A stretch of DNA of 64,000 nucleotides from Rugalucina vietnamica (GCA_964017185.1 OZ024871.1:9912214-9976213), one strand, 5' to 3'; shown: positions 21,368-33,194, counted from the stretch's first letter. The notes: generated from the letters alone by a model not told the origin. Program-made: numbers and translations.

Positions 21368-23867
21368 CTATAAATGGTTTATAACATTACTGTCAAGAAC
21401 GCGGTGCACTTTATCCTTCCCATCAAGTGAAGCTGCATATCGGTGGAGGTCCCTATGACCCCTATGCACATGCCTGAACCCTGAGCGATGAACATCGTCC
21501 AGTAACCCGATAGGGTGTGGATTGGTCACGAAGTATCGATGGACTGGGGCTAGTGAGCCTAGCCTTTCTCCAGAATAACGGACATAGTCATCAGTATAAG
21601 GCGGTTGCATAATATGGCCCCTGTAGCCTGAATAAAGGCCCGCTGGCCTGTCGTCAATGTAAGAGGGATAGGTGATGTAATCCCTGTTATCCGCAACCAA
21701 CTGCCTATCTGGGTAAGTATTGCCGGTGACCCACCGCCTATCACCCCCATAAGACATATAGATGACGTGACCTCTATTGCCTTCAACCATTTGCCTAACG
21801 TCACCGTAAGGGGTATAGGAAAGGTAGTCCCTATTGCCTGCTACGTATTGTCTATCATCAGCCGTAGGTGCAGTTCTAATTACCTCCCTGTTGCTTGGAG
21901 GGACAACCGTTTGTCTGTCTTCTGAACGCTGTACAATTTCTCGACTTTCAATTGCGGGTGGGTAGGTTTGGTAATCGCGTCGTAGAGGGGGCAGCGTCAA
22001 TAGCCTATCTATTGGGTAATCTACGGGCTCCCATGGACCAATGTAACGCGGGTAACTATTGCGCCGTACTCTATTGCCGCGGAAGACATCTATCGGCCCC
22101 TCGTCCCTGCGGTAGACATTACGGCCATCAAAAGAAGGCGGATAAGGACGGTCTTTCTCGTGACCTGGCATGAGAGCCAGTGGCCGCTCTCTGTGGCGAT
22201 CTTCCACTGAATGTGGTGTGTGGATATGGCTTTCTTCATGGTGGCGCTCTTTCCCAACACCGTCCGTGGAATGTGCACGGACAATTGCCCCTTTATGCTC
22301 CGGACCGAATGCCGAACCGTGCCCCCATTGTGCAACCACTGGCCGATCCTTATAGTAAGAACCGTCGAATGGTCCCGTGTTGTAAAATCTCGTTGGCACC
22401 GTATATGGACGTTTACGGTATGAATACTCGCTGACACTACTATCCGTCCGTATTATCATAGAGCGGGTGCGCCTCCGGTGATGTAGGCAGGCTGCGATGA
22501 GAAGCAAGAAGCAACAGATTACGGCCAGGCCCATCCCACACGCTGTCAGTATCATGGCCCAGGGGATCTCGACTTTGACGAAATCTTGACCGGTAGTTTG
22601 TGACAAAGTGTTAACAGCAGACTTTGCCTTGTCATAGGCTTCGGACATGTTGACCACCGCTGGTATCAGCACGACACCTGAAATACCAGATAATCAATGT
22701 GTATCTACTGTCTGGAGACCAGACAGAGACCAGTCTTGAAAGTCTTTGACGGTTAACGTCCCAGATTACAGGGGCATTTTCATTTTCAGGTACGGCATTT
22801 AGATATAGGTGTCAAGCTGATCTCGTTGGGGACTTTGTAGCACAATTCATTTTGAAATGTCTTAGTTAAGTGGTTGACACATTTTTGAACTGAATCTCGC
22901 ATTTAAGCATTGTTTGTCGGCAAGACTCGCGTGATGTACAAATATTTTGTTTTCGCCTGTACATGCAAGGTGTCGAAATTTTCTAAAATCCCATGATGGG
23001 CTTTCTACTTACCCGATGCAAGCATACACCCGGCCACAATGACAGCCCATGTTTTGGGCCCTACAGCCCAACAAGGGTCACAAAAACTGACACAACACAG
23101 GATGATGCCGAGAACGCACAGGGCCAGGGCGATCGTGGTCTCCACTTGTATTGCCACCCAGTCCACTGAGGCAAGCTCTGAAATACATGTGAACAACGAC
23201 ATAATATGCCCGTCAAAGGGAGGCCTCTTTTTGTAGCGTTTGGTGAAGCTCTTCTAAAATGTATACTAAAAATAGTAGTAACACTTATGAAAGCAACACA
23301 TTGCGACAAAATAATAAAAAAAAGATGATAATGCAGAACTAACTAGTAAAGTGAAAATATAAACGGTTTGCTACAGCCAGTATATTGGATTGATGTTGCT
23401 CATCACGTGTATACATGATCAATGAAAGGAAATATACAATTCTGAAAATTTATTTTGGAGGCAACGGAATGACATACATCACAATGAAAGAATTTTAGAC
23501 ATACCAGACAGTGCAGTTGATAACTGCAGACCCATAAACGATGCCTCGTGGTAGGTCGAAGTCTGACAGGTCTCCTGTGAGTCTAGGCTGGTACACACTC
23601 GGGTATACCAGATTGCGGCATAGGTAGAAACTTTCCCGAACCCAAAGAAGCCTGATCCTGCAGCGACCCCTAGGCCGGTGAGGTCTATGGACAAGATCAT
23701 CCAGCCCGGGCATACGAACCCGAGGATTTGTAGCACCAGTGTTATACAGCATAGTATCAGGGAGAGTCTCATGAGGCCCCAGCCGCTACAACATCGTCTA
23801 CGGTCATACCGTGACCTTGACCTTAACCTCGGGCCGTCGTCATAGTAATCATTCCACCAGTAGTTGT
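21368..23867 (-). CDS. Claudin-like four-pass membrane protein with long repetitive tail
   Basis: Exons on the minus strand: 23867-23505, 23177-23013 and 22677-21368 (stop TAG), with matching phases. Read from MRLSLILCC (ATG at 23772) the protein has 580 residues. An acceptor at 23868-23870 and an open frame before that Met (NYWWNDYYDDGPRLRSR) suggest a further upstream exon, not found. Membrane segments: LSLILCCITLVLQILGFVC, TTIALALCVLGIILCCVSF, WAVIVAGCMLASGVVLIPAV, and AMILTACGMGLAVICCFLLL. The first outer loop has WYTRVC...TC, resembling the claudin/PMP22/EMP loop-1 cysteine pair (family knowledge), but no strict GLW. The tail of about 340 residues is rich in Arg, Tyr, Asp and Pro and holds four to five degenerate repeats of roughly 20 residues (DDRQYVAGNRDYLSYTPY, DVRQMVEGNRGHVIYMSY, and so on). 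A cell-junction or epithelial role is inference. A MITE lies 20 bases upstream of the first listed exon. Confidence 0.85.
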
Positions 23868-23887
23868 CTAGAAACGGGTTAAAACCA

Positions 23888-24042
23888 TTACGAAAACTTG
23901 CTCATGCAATATACAGAGAATTGTTTCAGCATTAAAAATTAAAAATTTCATTGGAAAACATTGATTGTGGGTACATGTTAGAACCGGTTCTAACGAGTAC
24001 CTACAATCTATGTTTTGAAACAAAAATAAGAAAAAAATAATA
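23888..24042 (+). mobile_element. Hairpin MITE family B, left two-thirds
   Basis: ATTACGAAAACTTGCTCATG start, shortened hairpin around GTTAGAACCGGTTCTAAC, stops after AAAAATAAGAAAAAAAT. It sits 20 bases from the claudin-like exon acceptor, which is on the other strand. Confidence 0.75.
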
Positions 24043-24169
24043 AGAAAGAGTTTTCTATATGCATTTTTGAAACGGATAATACCATCAAAACTATCTGACT
24101 GGCGAGGCTAGGTGACACTTACGTACATGTATGTGGACGGAAAACGTGATAAGAAAACAAATTAAATTA

Positions 24170-24451
24170 CTATTCTTGCATAGATATCTATTCACATAGC
24201 TGTTTGAAGCCGTTTTTGATTGGTCGAAAGCCGTGTTCAAACCGCAAAACCCATGTTCAAATCATGAAATTCACGTGCCGTTTGAACATGGGTTTTGGCC
24301 GACGTCATTGGTCAAAGTGACGTGACGTCATATATTTCATAGAAACAAAATGGCCGACGTTGAAGAAGCTCCGCGGTTTTTGGTGCATTTTTACGTTGTT
24401 AATGTTATTTTCAAGCGATTTTAAGTGGGTTAGAGTGAAAATGCAAGAATA
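24170..24451 (+). mobile_element. First part of composite foldback element
   Basis: Bounded by ATTCTTGCATAGATA and the mirrored AATGCAAGAATAG. Contains a hairpin (CAAAACCCATGTTCAAA and its inverse, 24247-24296), a TGACGTCA palindrome (24323-24330), and ACAAAATGGCCGACGTTGAAG, which reads like a start codon with a few codons (MADVEEAPRF) before a stop. Directly followed by the palindrome at 24452. Confidence 0.55.
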
Positions 24452-24602
24452 GCGATCAACCATGGTTTGTTTCAGTGTTCAAACATTCGCTGGATCACTC
24501 GGAAGGTGTTTGAACACGCGGCCTGCGGCCTTGTGTTCAAACACCTTCCTCGTGATCCATCGAATGTTTGAACACTGAAAACCATGGTTGATCCCTATAA
24601 TA
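24452..24602. repeat. Long palindrome, second part of composite foldback
   Basis: Arms of about 65 bases: GCGATCAACCATGG, CAGTGTTCAAACATTCG, AAGGTGTTTGAACAC, then the mirror image ending CCATGGTTGATCCCTATA. Loop near GCGGCCTGCGGCC. Same outer words (GATCAA...TTGATCCCTATA) as the 19345 palindrome, but unlike it inside. Confidence 0.8.
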
Positions 24603-24640
24603 GAAGAAAAATGAATTCACATTAGCTCACTGAGCAATAT

Positions 24641-24643
24641 TTG

Positions 24644-24675
<32 letters not shown>

Positions 24676-24800
24676 ATGTTCATACTCGAACGTATCTCTA
24701 AATCAATAAAAACAGAAAATAAAATAAAAGATAACTAAGAAAACCATAATTTTATGTATGCATCAAAAGAGTTTAATTTTGAATCATGTACTCATTTTTT

Positions 24801-24848
<48 letters not shown>
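24641..24848. repeat. Poly(A) tract and poly(T) tract
   Basis: An A-run of about 32 bases ends near 24672, and a T-run of about 43 bases spans 24806-24848. They face each other across 130 bases, so they could pair. The polyphenylalanine frame here is spurious. Confidence 0.85.
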
Positions 24849-25307
24849 CCAAAAATTACACTTTTACACTTTTAAACAAACTTACAAGACGGCATGTTTA
24901 ACTCACACGGCTCCTTCTAACTATTGCCTATGTAACTTTTGAAGGCTTAAAAGAGTAAACGCACCTAAAAATATTTTATTCTTCCCCAAATAGTTATTCA
25001 TTTCTGTATATGCTTGATGAGACTTTCATGTTGCGCTTTTCATGTATTTTCACTCGATAAATATTGAAAAGCAGCAGGCTTTCATTCAAAATAAATAGAT
25101 GGTCACACATATATTGCGAAAGAATTGATTATAAAACACTTCAACCGAAGCAAGTATATGGTACACCCATCTAGTGTAATGAGGCTTATAGGCATTTTCA
25201 GTCATTCAGAGCCAAGACCATGTAATATAAATGCAAATTATGCAAGTTTACTGAACCGAAGTCAAGTTGTAAGGATAATGTATTTGACGCGCATGCCAGT
25301 CTAACTT
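24849..25307. other. No gene seen
   Basis: AT-rich, no recognised exon. The upstream exon of the claudin-like gene should lie on this side, but I could not identify it. Confidence 0.35.
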
Positions 25308-25506
25308 TTGAGCCGCGACACGCTGAGAAAGCCGGTCTTCGGGGGTTCCGAACAGGCCCAACACAAACCGGCCTGTGCAGCTACAGAGGATGGCTAGAAC
25401 CTTGAAATTTCGAATTTAAAGAAGGCGCTGATTAGCTTCGCAGTTACTGTGAAGCTGATCTGCGCCTTTGTTTTCGCATAGGCAAAATCCGGTTTTCATG
25501 ACGAGG
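25308..25506 (-). mobile_element. Hairpin MITE family A, reversed
   Basis: GAGCCGCGACACGCTGAGAA left, GGTTTTCATGACGAGGATCA right. Stem CTTCGCAG/CTGTGAAG with one wobble. The flank between the stem and the GGATTTAAAG side is shortened. Confidence 0.75.
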
Positions 25507-25574
25507 ATCATTTGGTCGTCTTGACATGTAGAATGAAAATACAGACTTTGCTCAGCCTCCAAACATCAAGCAGA

Positions 25575-25824
25575 CCATTTGAGCCGCATCGTGAGAAAAC
25601 GGGATTATTGCCTATGCGAAAACAAAGGCGCAGATCAGCTTCGCAGTAACTGCGAAGCTGATCAGCGCCTTTGTTTTCGCTACTCGGATAGTACAATTCC
25701 TCTTCTACTTAAATCCGAAATTTCAAGCTTCTAGCTATTTTCTGAGCTTGTACAGGCCGGTTTGTGTCGGACCTGGTCGGAAACCCCGAAGACCGGTTTC
25801 CTCACGTCGCGGCTCATTTGTCCA
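25575..25824 (+). mobile_element. Hairpin MITE family A, best-preserved copy
   Basis: Complete: TGAGCCGCATCGTGAGAAAA, a perfect stem with CTTCGCAG/CTGCGAAG at 25639-25657, and the end GGTTTCCTCACGTCGCGGCTCA. TT-type dinucleotides flank both ends. Confidence 0.85.
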
Positions 25825-25918
25825 TGGAGGACTAGGCAGCCTTCTGGGCTATAACACATGTGTATTGGGTTATATTGGAGCCAGACGCCATGGTTCAAAC
25901 ACTCTGGGTTAGTGTGGG

Positions 25919-25922
25919 GAAA

Positions 25923-25966
<44 letters not shown>
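25919..25966 (+). repeat. (AAAT)n microsatellite
   Basis: About twelve AAAT units. Confidence 0.9.
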
Positions 25967-26039
25967 ATGACAAGTCGCCATTCTGCTTTAATTGGGCATA
26001 TAGTTGACCTACTCTTCATGGTCGACTGACATAGATCAT

Positions 26040-26700
26040 AGTCCCCGGTGATTTTCTGTCGGCGTCCGTGCAGTTTCTGTCTAACGCGTGGACCAAACTT
26101 TCACAGAATAATGGCTTAGAAGGGGAAAGCGTTGGTACATGTACGATTTTTGAGACCTTGGCATAATTTTCAACCTTGACCTAATTTTCAAGGTCACAAA
26201 CCCATTAAAACTGTTGAAATTAGGATTTCTGTGTGGCGTGATATATCTTCTAAAACCAACGGATGGATATTGACCAAACTTACCCAGAAAATTGTTTGGA
26301 TGAGACTAGTTTGATTTGATCTTGTGAACTTGACCTAATTTTCAAGGTGACCACCCCATAAAAACTGTTAAAATGTGTTAATGTTTTTTTGTTTTTTTTT
26401 CTGAAGAAATGTCCTCTGAGCCAATAAATGGATTTTGACATAACTGCCTAAAAATATTGTTGAGAGAAGACATGAAGTTGATTAGATATCCATGACCTTG
26501 ACCTGAATTTCAAGGTCAAGATCCCACAAAAGCTGTTGAAGCAGTATTTCTGACGCGATATCTTCTGAACCAATGGATGGATTTAAAACAAACTTATACA
26601 GATACCTTACTTGGAGGAGGAAAAAAGTTGATTAAAAAGGTTGATTACATTTTGGTAACCTTGACCCAATTTTCAAGGTCACCACCCCTGAAGGATGTTC
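26040..26700 (+). repeat. Diverged tandem array, unit about 115-150 bp
   Basis: Five or so units with TTGACCTAATTTTCAAGGTC, then ACCCCATAAAAACTGTT, then TATCTTCTGAACCAATGGATG. A further worn unit lies at 33745-33860, beyond the LTR element, so the array probably predates that insertion. Confidence 0.65.
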
Positions 26701-26756
26701 GCTTCTAACATATGCCATTTTTAACTGCCGGTTTCTAATTTGTTGAATACATATGT

Positions 26757-27552
26757 TGTTATATATAATTGATTCAATAATATTGATTCTTTTAAAAGCT
26801 ATTACTTATAATTTATATATATATAATCAAAGGGGAGTAACCCAATTAATTAATATATATTTCTTTTTATGTTTCTACAATTTATTATCTAGAACTTTGT
26901 AGAAGAATATCATTGATTATTTTTATCACTGTTATATAATTTAGAAGTATAGAAAATTCTATGAGCACTTTGTGGATAATTCCAGATGAAAATGGAGTGA
27001 GTGTTTTTTTTTTACCATAAGTTAAAAATATATTTGGACTATGTATACTGAGATCTCGAAGGGTCTAGTGGACTCTCGTTTAGTCTTGATGGTCGTTGCG
27101 GCCTTGAATTCTCTCTGGAGAATTCTAAATTCTCTTTGGAGAATTTAAAAGAACTTTCGTTTAGTTCGTTTCTTTTCTAGAGAAAAGTTTATTATATCAT
27201 TCTCTAGAAACCTGGAGAATTTCCTTAGATGTATAAATATAGGTCCCAATTCAGTCGTAGGTATTCAGAAATTAGAAGTGATTTAAAGTATATAATTTTG
27301 GTTGTTTCACTAGTGTTTTGTGTGGATTAAAATATACATGTGCTCATATTCTGGTTACTGGATTGTGGACTTACATTTGAGGGACAAGGACTTATTTGAC
27401 ATTAACTTTGTAAGTTATTTATTTATTTATTTACTTATCTGTTTGTTTGTTTTTATGTATTTGCAGCATTTATTTGTTTGATTAAATATTGTTAAGTTTA
27501 AATTACTTGGTTGTTTTTCGCTGTACCTGTCTAGTTACGCTAGGTCGTAACA
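26757..27552 (+). repeat. 5' LTR of the Ty3/gypsy-type element
   Basis: 796 bp, TGTTATATATAATTG to GGTCGTAACA, with TG...CA ends. Holds TATAAATA near 27233. Read by eye, it differs from the 3' LTR at about two positions. Confidence 0.93.
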
Positions 27553-27572
27553 GATTTTGGGGGCTCTGAGCC
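27553..27572 (+). other. Candidate primer-binding site
   Basis: TGGGGGCTC, then CCGGGAT after a short difference, resembles the tRNA-Pro primer site used by murine leukaemia virus (TGGGGGCTCGTCCGGGAT). Match judged from memory. Confidence 0.45.
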
Positions 27573-27652
27573 GGGATTGAACATTTTGTGCACCTATTTT
27601 ATTCTGAATTTGAAAAGATATTTATTGTTTGTCATACCAGCAAAAAGCAACC

Positions 27653-29100
27653 ATGTCATTCAAACTTGAAGATTTCATTGCTGCGCCTTCTCAAGAGCTG
27701 TTAAACTTGGCCAAAAAGAGTGATCTTTTAGACATTGCTAGTCATTATAGCATACCTGATGTCAAAACATCTATGTTAAAACGTGAAATTAAGAATGTTA
27801 TCATTCAGTTTCTTGTTGATGAGGAATTTTTTGAACCCTCAGCTACATCTCTAATTATGGTCTCACAAACCGACATACAGTTGAAAGAGTTAGAATTAAA
27901 AAGGCATCTTGAACTAGAAAAATTAAGATTAGAGTTTGAAGAAAAAAGAAGGGCAGATAAGGAAGAAAGGGAAGAAAAACTTGCAAGAGATAAGGCTGAA
28001 AGGGAGGAAAGAATACAAATAGAAAAGTTAGAGCTTGAAAAACAAAAGTTAGCATTAGAAGAAAGGCTTGCAAAGGAAAAAATAGATATGGAAGAACGAG
28101 AGAAGGAAAAACACAGAGAAATGTTAGAAAGAGTAGAACTTGAAAAAGAGAAAATGCATTATGAAATAAAAATGAAAGAGCTTGAATTAAGCAGTAAATC
28201 AATGCCTCCTGTGTCTTTTGATCCTAGTAAAGTATTTGATGTTACAAAGCATATCAGGCTCGTTCCTCCATTTCAAGAAAAAGAGGTAGATAAGTACTTT
28301 TTACATTTTGAGAAGGTAGCAGAAAATTTGAAATGGCCAAAAGAGCATTGGACATTGCTTCTACAGAGTGTTGTTATTGGTAAAGCTCGAGAAATTTACA
28401 CTCAGCTTCCACTTGATCAAAGTTCAGATTATGACACAGTCAAAAATCTGATTCTTAAGGCTTATGAGTTAGTACCTGAAGCTTATAGGCAGAAATTCAG
28501 AAATTGTAGGAAAGAACATGACCAAACCCATGTAGAATTTGCTAGAACTAAGGAGCAATTATTTGATAGGTGGTGTTCTTCAAAGGATGTAAAGTCTGAT
28601 CATGCAAAATTAAGACAGCTCATGCTTGTTGAAGAGTTCAAACGATGCATACACTCTGATGTCAAATCTTTTCTTGACGAAAGGGAAGTAGAAACTTTAG
28701 ATGTAGCAGCACGATTAGCTGATGATTATGCTTTGACTCATAAGGTGTCTTTTGTAAATAAGCCTTACAAGAAACCTTTTAACCCTCAATTTAAACCTAA
28801 TACACCTCAGTCAAAACCATTTAACCCTCAACAGAGAAATAATTCTCCTCAACCTAATCCACAACCACAATCTGGACTAACAGCTGATAGCTCCAGTCCT
28901 TCACATAATCCTAAAAATAAAGATACTAGTGAAAACAAAGGTCAAAGATCCTCATACTCACCCCGGCTGTTTTGCAATTATTGCAAAGGTGACGGTCACG
29001 TCATTTCTGAATGTGAAACTTTGAAAAGAAGAAAAGAGAGACAAAATCAAAATAATTCTAGACCAACAGGTCTTACTTCTTTAAGGTCAAAACCACAGTC
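27653..29100 (+). other. gag part of the LTR element
   Basis: From the first ATG (MSFKLEDF). A long charged coiled coil (about residues 70-180, rich in Glu, Lys and Arg) is followed by a capsid-like region, a Pro/Gln/Asn-rich linker and one zinc knuckle, CNYCKGDGHVISEC, at about 28972-29013. Confidence 0.8.
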
Positions 29101-29199
29101 GATTATTCAGGATGAAAATCCTATTTTGGCCAAAACGTCTGCGACTGATTGTATTATGGAGATTTATGAACCATTCTTATCAGAAGGTTTTGTGTCACT

Positions 29200-29500
29200 T
29201 ACTAGTGATTCTGCCCAGTCTACCCCTATTAAAATCTTACGAGATACCGGAGCTTCTCAGTCTCTTATTTTAGCAGATACCCTGCCTTTTTCCGAGAAGA
29301 CTTCAACTGGGACAAGTGTCCTTATTCAGGGAGTAGAGTGTGGATTTGTTAATGTACCGCTCCATAACATTTATTTGTCTTCAGACTTAGTTTCTGGTCC
29401 TGTGGCTGTAGGTATTAGGCCTTCTTTACCTTTTAAAGGTGTTCACTTGCTATTAGGCAATGACTTAGCCGGAGATAAGGTTGTGGTAAACCCACTTTTG
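29200..29500 (+). other. Protease part of the LTR element
   Basis: Retropepsin motif LRDTGASQSLI followed downstream by HLLLGNDLAGDKV, the usual second motif of Ty3/gypsy proteases. Confidence 0.8.
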
Positions 29501-29859
29501 ACCAATACACCTTGTGAGGATCAATTGCCTGATCCCATTGAGCAGGAAATTCCTGATCTTTACCCTTCATGTGCCGTTACAAGGGCTATGGCAAAGAAAG
29601 TCAAATTGAATGATGGGATACAGGATATTGACTTAACTGACACTTTTATAGGTCAGTCTTTTCATGATGAGATTTCAAAATCTTTTTCTCCAAGTCAAAC
29701 CGACTTCAACAAACAAAGGTCAGACAATGACCTTACACCTTCAATTTTAATTGACCAAGGTCACGACCAAATGTCAAGTTCACAACTTTGTCAAGAACAG
29801 CACAGTGATCCTGAAATCTCGCCTTTATTTGAACGGGCTTTAGATGAAAATGAAATTTC

Positions 29860-31010
29860 TCAGGTTCCTGTTTGTTTTTATGTCAAAAATGATATCTTAA
29901 TGAGAAAATGGCGTCCTCCTGATGTTTCAGCGGAAGACGAATGGACCATAAATCACCAAATTGTTGTTCCTAAGGCTTATCGTCCTGAAATCTTAAACTT
30001 GGCCCATGAAACTCCCATGTCAGGTCATTTAGGGATAAATAAGACTTATCATAAAATTCTCAAGCATTTCTACTGGCCAGGATTAAAATCTGATGTTTCC
30101 CAACATTGCAAATCCTGTCACACTTGTCAAATGGTAGGAAAACCTAATCAGACTATTCCAAAAGCTAATTTACAGCCTATTCCTGCATTTGATGAACCAT
30201 TTAGTAGGATTATCATTGACTGTGTAGGTCCGTTACCCAAGACTAAATCAGGTTGTCAATATCTCTTGACAATAATGTGTGCTTCAACACGTTTTCCTGA
30301 AGCAATTCCACTCAGGAATATCAAGACGAAAACAATAGTTAAGGCCCTTGTGAAGTTTTTCACACTTGTAGGTCTTCCAAAGTCAGTCCAATCAGATCAG
30401 GGTTCCAATTTTATGTCAGGAACATTTCAGCAAGTAATGCATGAACTTGGCATTAAACAATACAAGTCATCAGCTTATCATCCTGAAAGTCAAGGTGCTT
30501 TGGAAAGATTCCATCAAACTTTGAAGAACATGATCAGATCTTACTGCTTTGACACCGAAAAAGATTGGGATGAAGGCATACATTTGCTATTATTTGCTGT
30601 CAGAGAGTCAGTACAAGAGTCTCTTGGGTTCAGTCCGTTTGAACTTGTTTTCGGACACACTGTTCGTGGACCTTTAAAACTTATGAAAGAGAAGTTTCTT
30701 TCAAGTAATGACAGTCCTTTGAACTTACTTCAGTATGTGTCTGACTTCAAAACTAGATTGACAAAAGCTTGGGAAGTTGCTCGGTCCAATCTTAAGTCAG
30801 CTCAGAGCAAAATGAAGTTGCATTTTGATGAAAATGCTCAGAACAGAAATTTTGACCCTGGAGACAAGGTGATTGCTCTTTTGCCCATTCCTGGCAGGCC
30901 ATTACAAGCTAGATATTATGGTCCATATACTGTTGAGAAAAAGTTAAGTGATGTAAATTACATTGTTAACACTCCTGGGAGGCGCAAGCAAAAACAATTA
31001 TGTCATATTA
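29860..31010 (+). other. Integrase part of the LTR element (upstream of RT)
   Basis: HHCC zinc-binding region (GHLGINKTYHKI...CKSCHTCQ), then the core with IIIDCVGPLP, VQSDQGSNF and YHPESQGALERF, supplying the D, D and E residues. After it come PFELVFGHTVRGP and a C-terminal region (PGDKVIALLP). Confidence 0.88.
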
Positions 31011-31249
31011 ACATGCTTAAAAAGTACATTGATAGGGAAAGTGATAATGATAGTTCAGTTATTTCCTCAGTAAGCATAGTTAATTCTGTCCCTCATGAAC
31101 AAAATCAGACAGACTTTGAAGAAATGAACTCTGTGAACTGTGAACCATTATCCTCAAAACTCCAGAATTCTGACATTCTTCATGACCTCGATCAGAAACT
31201 GTCACATCTAGATCCGGACAAGAAACATGAACTAAAACAATTAATTCTT

Positions 31250-32100
31250 GAATATGAGCACTTGTTTCCGGACATTCCATCCAGAACCGATAAAATCTAC
31301 CATGATGTAGACATTATTGAAGGAGCAAAACCGGTGAAACAACATCCGTATAGACTTCATCCTGAAAGACAACAATATCTCAGGAAAGAAGTTAAGTATT
31401 TGCTGGACAATGACTTTATAGAACCTAGTCAAAGTGAATGGAGTTCTCCTTGTATACTTGTGCCAAAATCTGATGGGACATTTCGAATGTGCACAGACTA
31501 TAGAAAAGTAAATTCTGTCACAAAAACTGACACATTTCCCATACCAAGAATAGATGACTGCATCGACAACATTGGTCACGCCAAATATGTGACAAAATTC
31601 CATCTATTGAAAAGGTTTTGGCAGATTCCATTTACAGACAGTCCAAAGGAGATTTTAGAATTTGTTACTACAGAAAGACAATTTCGAAATAAACTGAAAG
31701 CGCTGAAATGTTGCTTGGTTCGCTTGGTTAATAGTTTGATTTTCGGTCTGGATGGGTGTAAAGCTTACATCGACGATGCCATCATCTACAGTGAAGAGTG
31801 GAAACAACACCTGGAGATCATCAGAGAATTCTTCAAAAGACTCAGTGATGCTAAACTGACAATAAACTTACCGAAAAGTGAATTTTGCCATGCTAATTTG
31901 ACATTTCTAGGACATATTGTTGGACAAGGTCAGGTCAGACCTGTAGAAGCCAAAGTTGAGGCTATATCAAATTTTCCTGTACCTACAGGAAAACGGCAAC
32001 TGATCCGCTTTTTGGGTATGGCTGGATATTACAGAAAGTTCTGTAATAATTTTTCAGTTATAGCTGAGCCTTTGACAAACTTACTTTATGATAAGAAGGT
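31250..32100 (+). other. Reverse transcriptase part of the LTR element
   Basis: HPYRLHPERQQ, WSSPCILVPKSDGTFRMCTD, AYIDDAIIYS, FLGHIVGQGQVRP and FLGMAGYYRKFC are Ty3/gypsy RT landmarks in order. The domain follows the integrase. Confidence 0.85.
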
Positions 32101-32398
32101 CAGGTATGTTTGGAATAAGGCTTGTCAGAGTTTTTTGTTCTGTTTGGGCCATACTTAAAAGTGTTTCAGCTCTATTTACACTGTTAATCTGAAAAATAGA
32201 CTCCATCTGAGTATTAGCTAGAGCATAAGTCTCATGTTGCAAGAGCACAATCTTGACATTAGACACATAAAAGGTAGAGATAATATAATTCCAGACACCC
32301 TTTCAAGAGCTTGACAGTTTTGCCTTGTATGTTTGCATATGAGTATTGCAAAAGAAAGTTTTATTTCACAAAACTTTCTTTTCGTTGAAGAGGGGAAG

Positions 32399-33194
32399 TG
32401 TTATATATAATTGATTCAATAATATTGATTCTTTTAAAAGCTATTACTTATAATTTATATATATATAATCAAAGGGGAGTAACCCAATTAATTAATATAT
32501 ATTTCTTTTTATGTTTCTACAATTTATTATCTAGAACTTTGTAGAAGAATATCATTGATTATTTTTATCACTGTTATATAATTTAGAAGTATAGAAAATT
32601 CTATGAGCACTTTGTGGATAATTCCAGATGAAAATGGAGTGAGTGTGTTTTTTTTACCATAAGTTAAAAATATATTTGGACTATGTATACTGAGATCTCG
32701 AAGGGTCTAGTGGACTCTCGTTTAGTCTTGATGGTCGTTGCGGCCTTGAATTCTCTCTGGAGAATTCTAAATTCTCTTTGGAGAATTTAAAAGAACTTTC
32801 GTTTAGTTCGTTTCTTTTCTAGAGAAAAGTTTATTATATCATTCTCTAGAAACCTGGAGAATTTCCTTAGATGTATAAATATAGGTCCCAATTCAGTCGT
32901 AGGTATTCAGAAATTTGAAGTGATTTAAAGTATATAATTTTGGTTGTTTCACTAGTGTTTTGTGTGGATTAAAATATACATGTGCTCATATTCTGGTTAC
33001 TGGATTGTGGACTTACATTTGAGGGACAAGGACTTATTTGACATTAACTTTGTAAGTTATTTATTTATTTATTTACTTATCTGTTTGTTTGTTTTTATGT
33101 ATTTGCAGCATTTATTTGTTTGATTAAATATTGTTAAGTTTAAATTACTTGGTTGTTTTTCGCTGTACCTGTCTAGTTACGCTAGGTCGTAACA
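32399..33194 (+). repeat. 3' LTR of the Ty3/gypsy-type element
   Basis: 796 bp, nearly identical to the 5' LTR, preceded by the purine tract at 32386-32398 and followed by the ATGT duplication. Confidence 0.93.

Larger units (their letters stand above)
26757..33194 (+). mobile_element. Ty3/gypsy-type LTR retrotransposon, GMR1-like domain order, young but broken
   Basis: A 6.4 kb fossil with two 796 bp LTRs, flanked by a 4 bp duplication ATGT (26753-26756 and 33195-33198). After the 5' LTR comes TGGGGGCTCTGAGCCGGGAT, which resembles a tRNA-Pro primer site. A purine tract GAAGAGGGGAAG precedes the 3' LTR. Parts in order: coiled-coil gag with a CCHC knuckle, protease (DTGA), integrase, reverse transcriptase (YIDD). 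Integrase before RT is the Ty1/copia-like order known in the GMR1 group of Ty3/gypsy elements. The near-identical LTRs point to a recent insertion. The copy is not intact; I estimate a few breaks. Confidence 0.92.

Noticed and set aside
21559-22437. Overlapping ORFs on both strands across the claudin-like tail exon
   Set aside because: Shadow frames of the 434-codon exon, which joins in phase with two upstream exons.
24754-24942. ORF with a polyphenylalanine run
   Set aside because: Translation of a T-tract.
25508-25696. Small protein with ENKGADQL motif, repeated in several places (460, 25508, 38276, 53470)
   Set aside because: All instances lie over the arms of hairpin MITE family A; the shared peptide is a by-product of the repeat.
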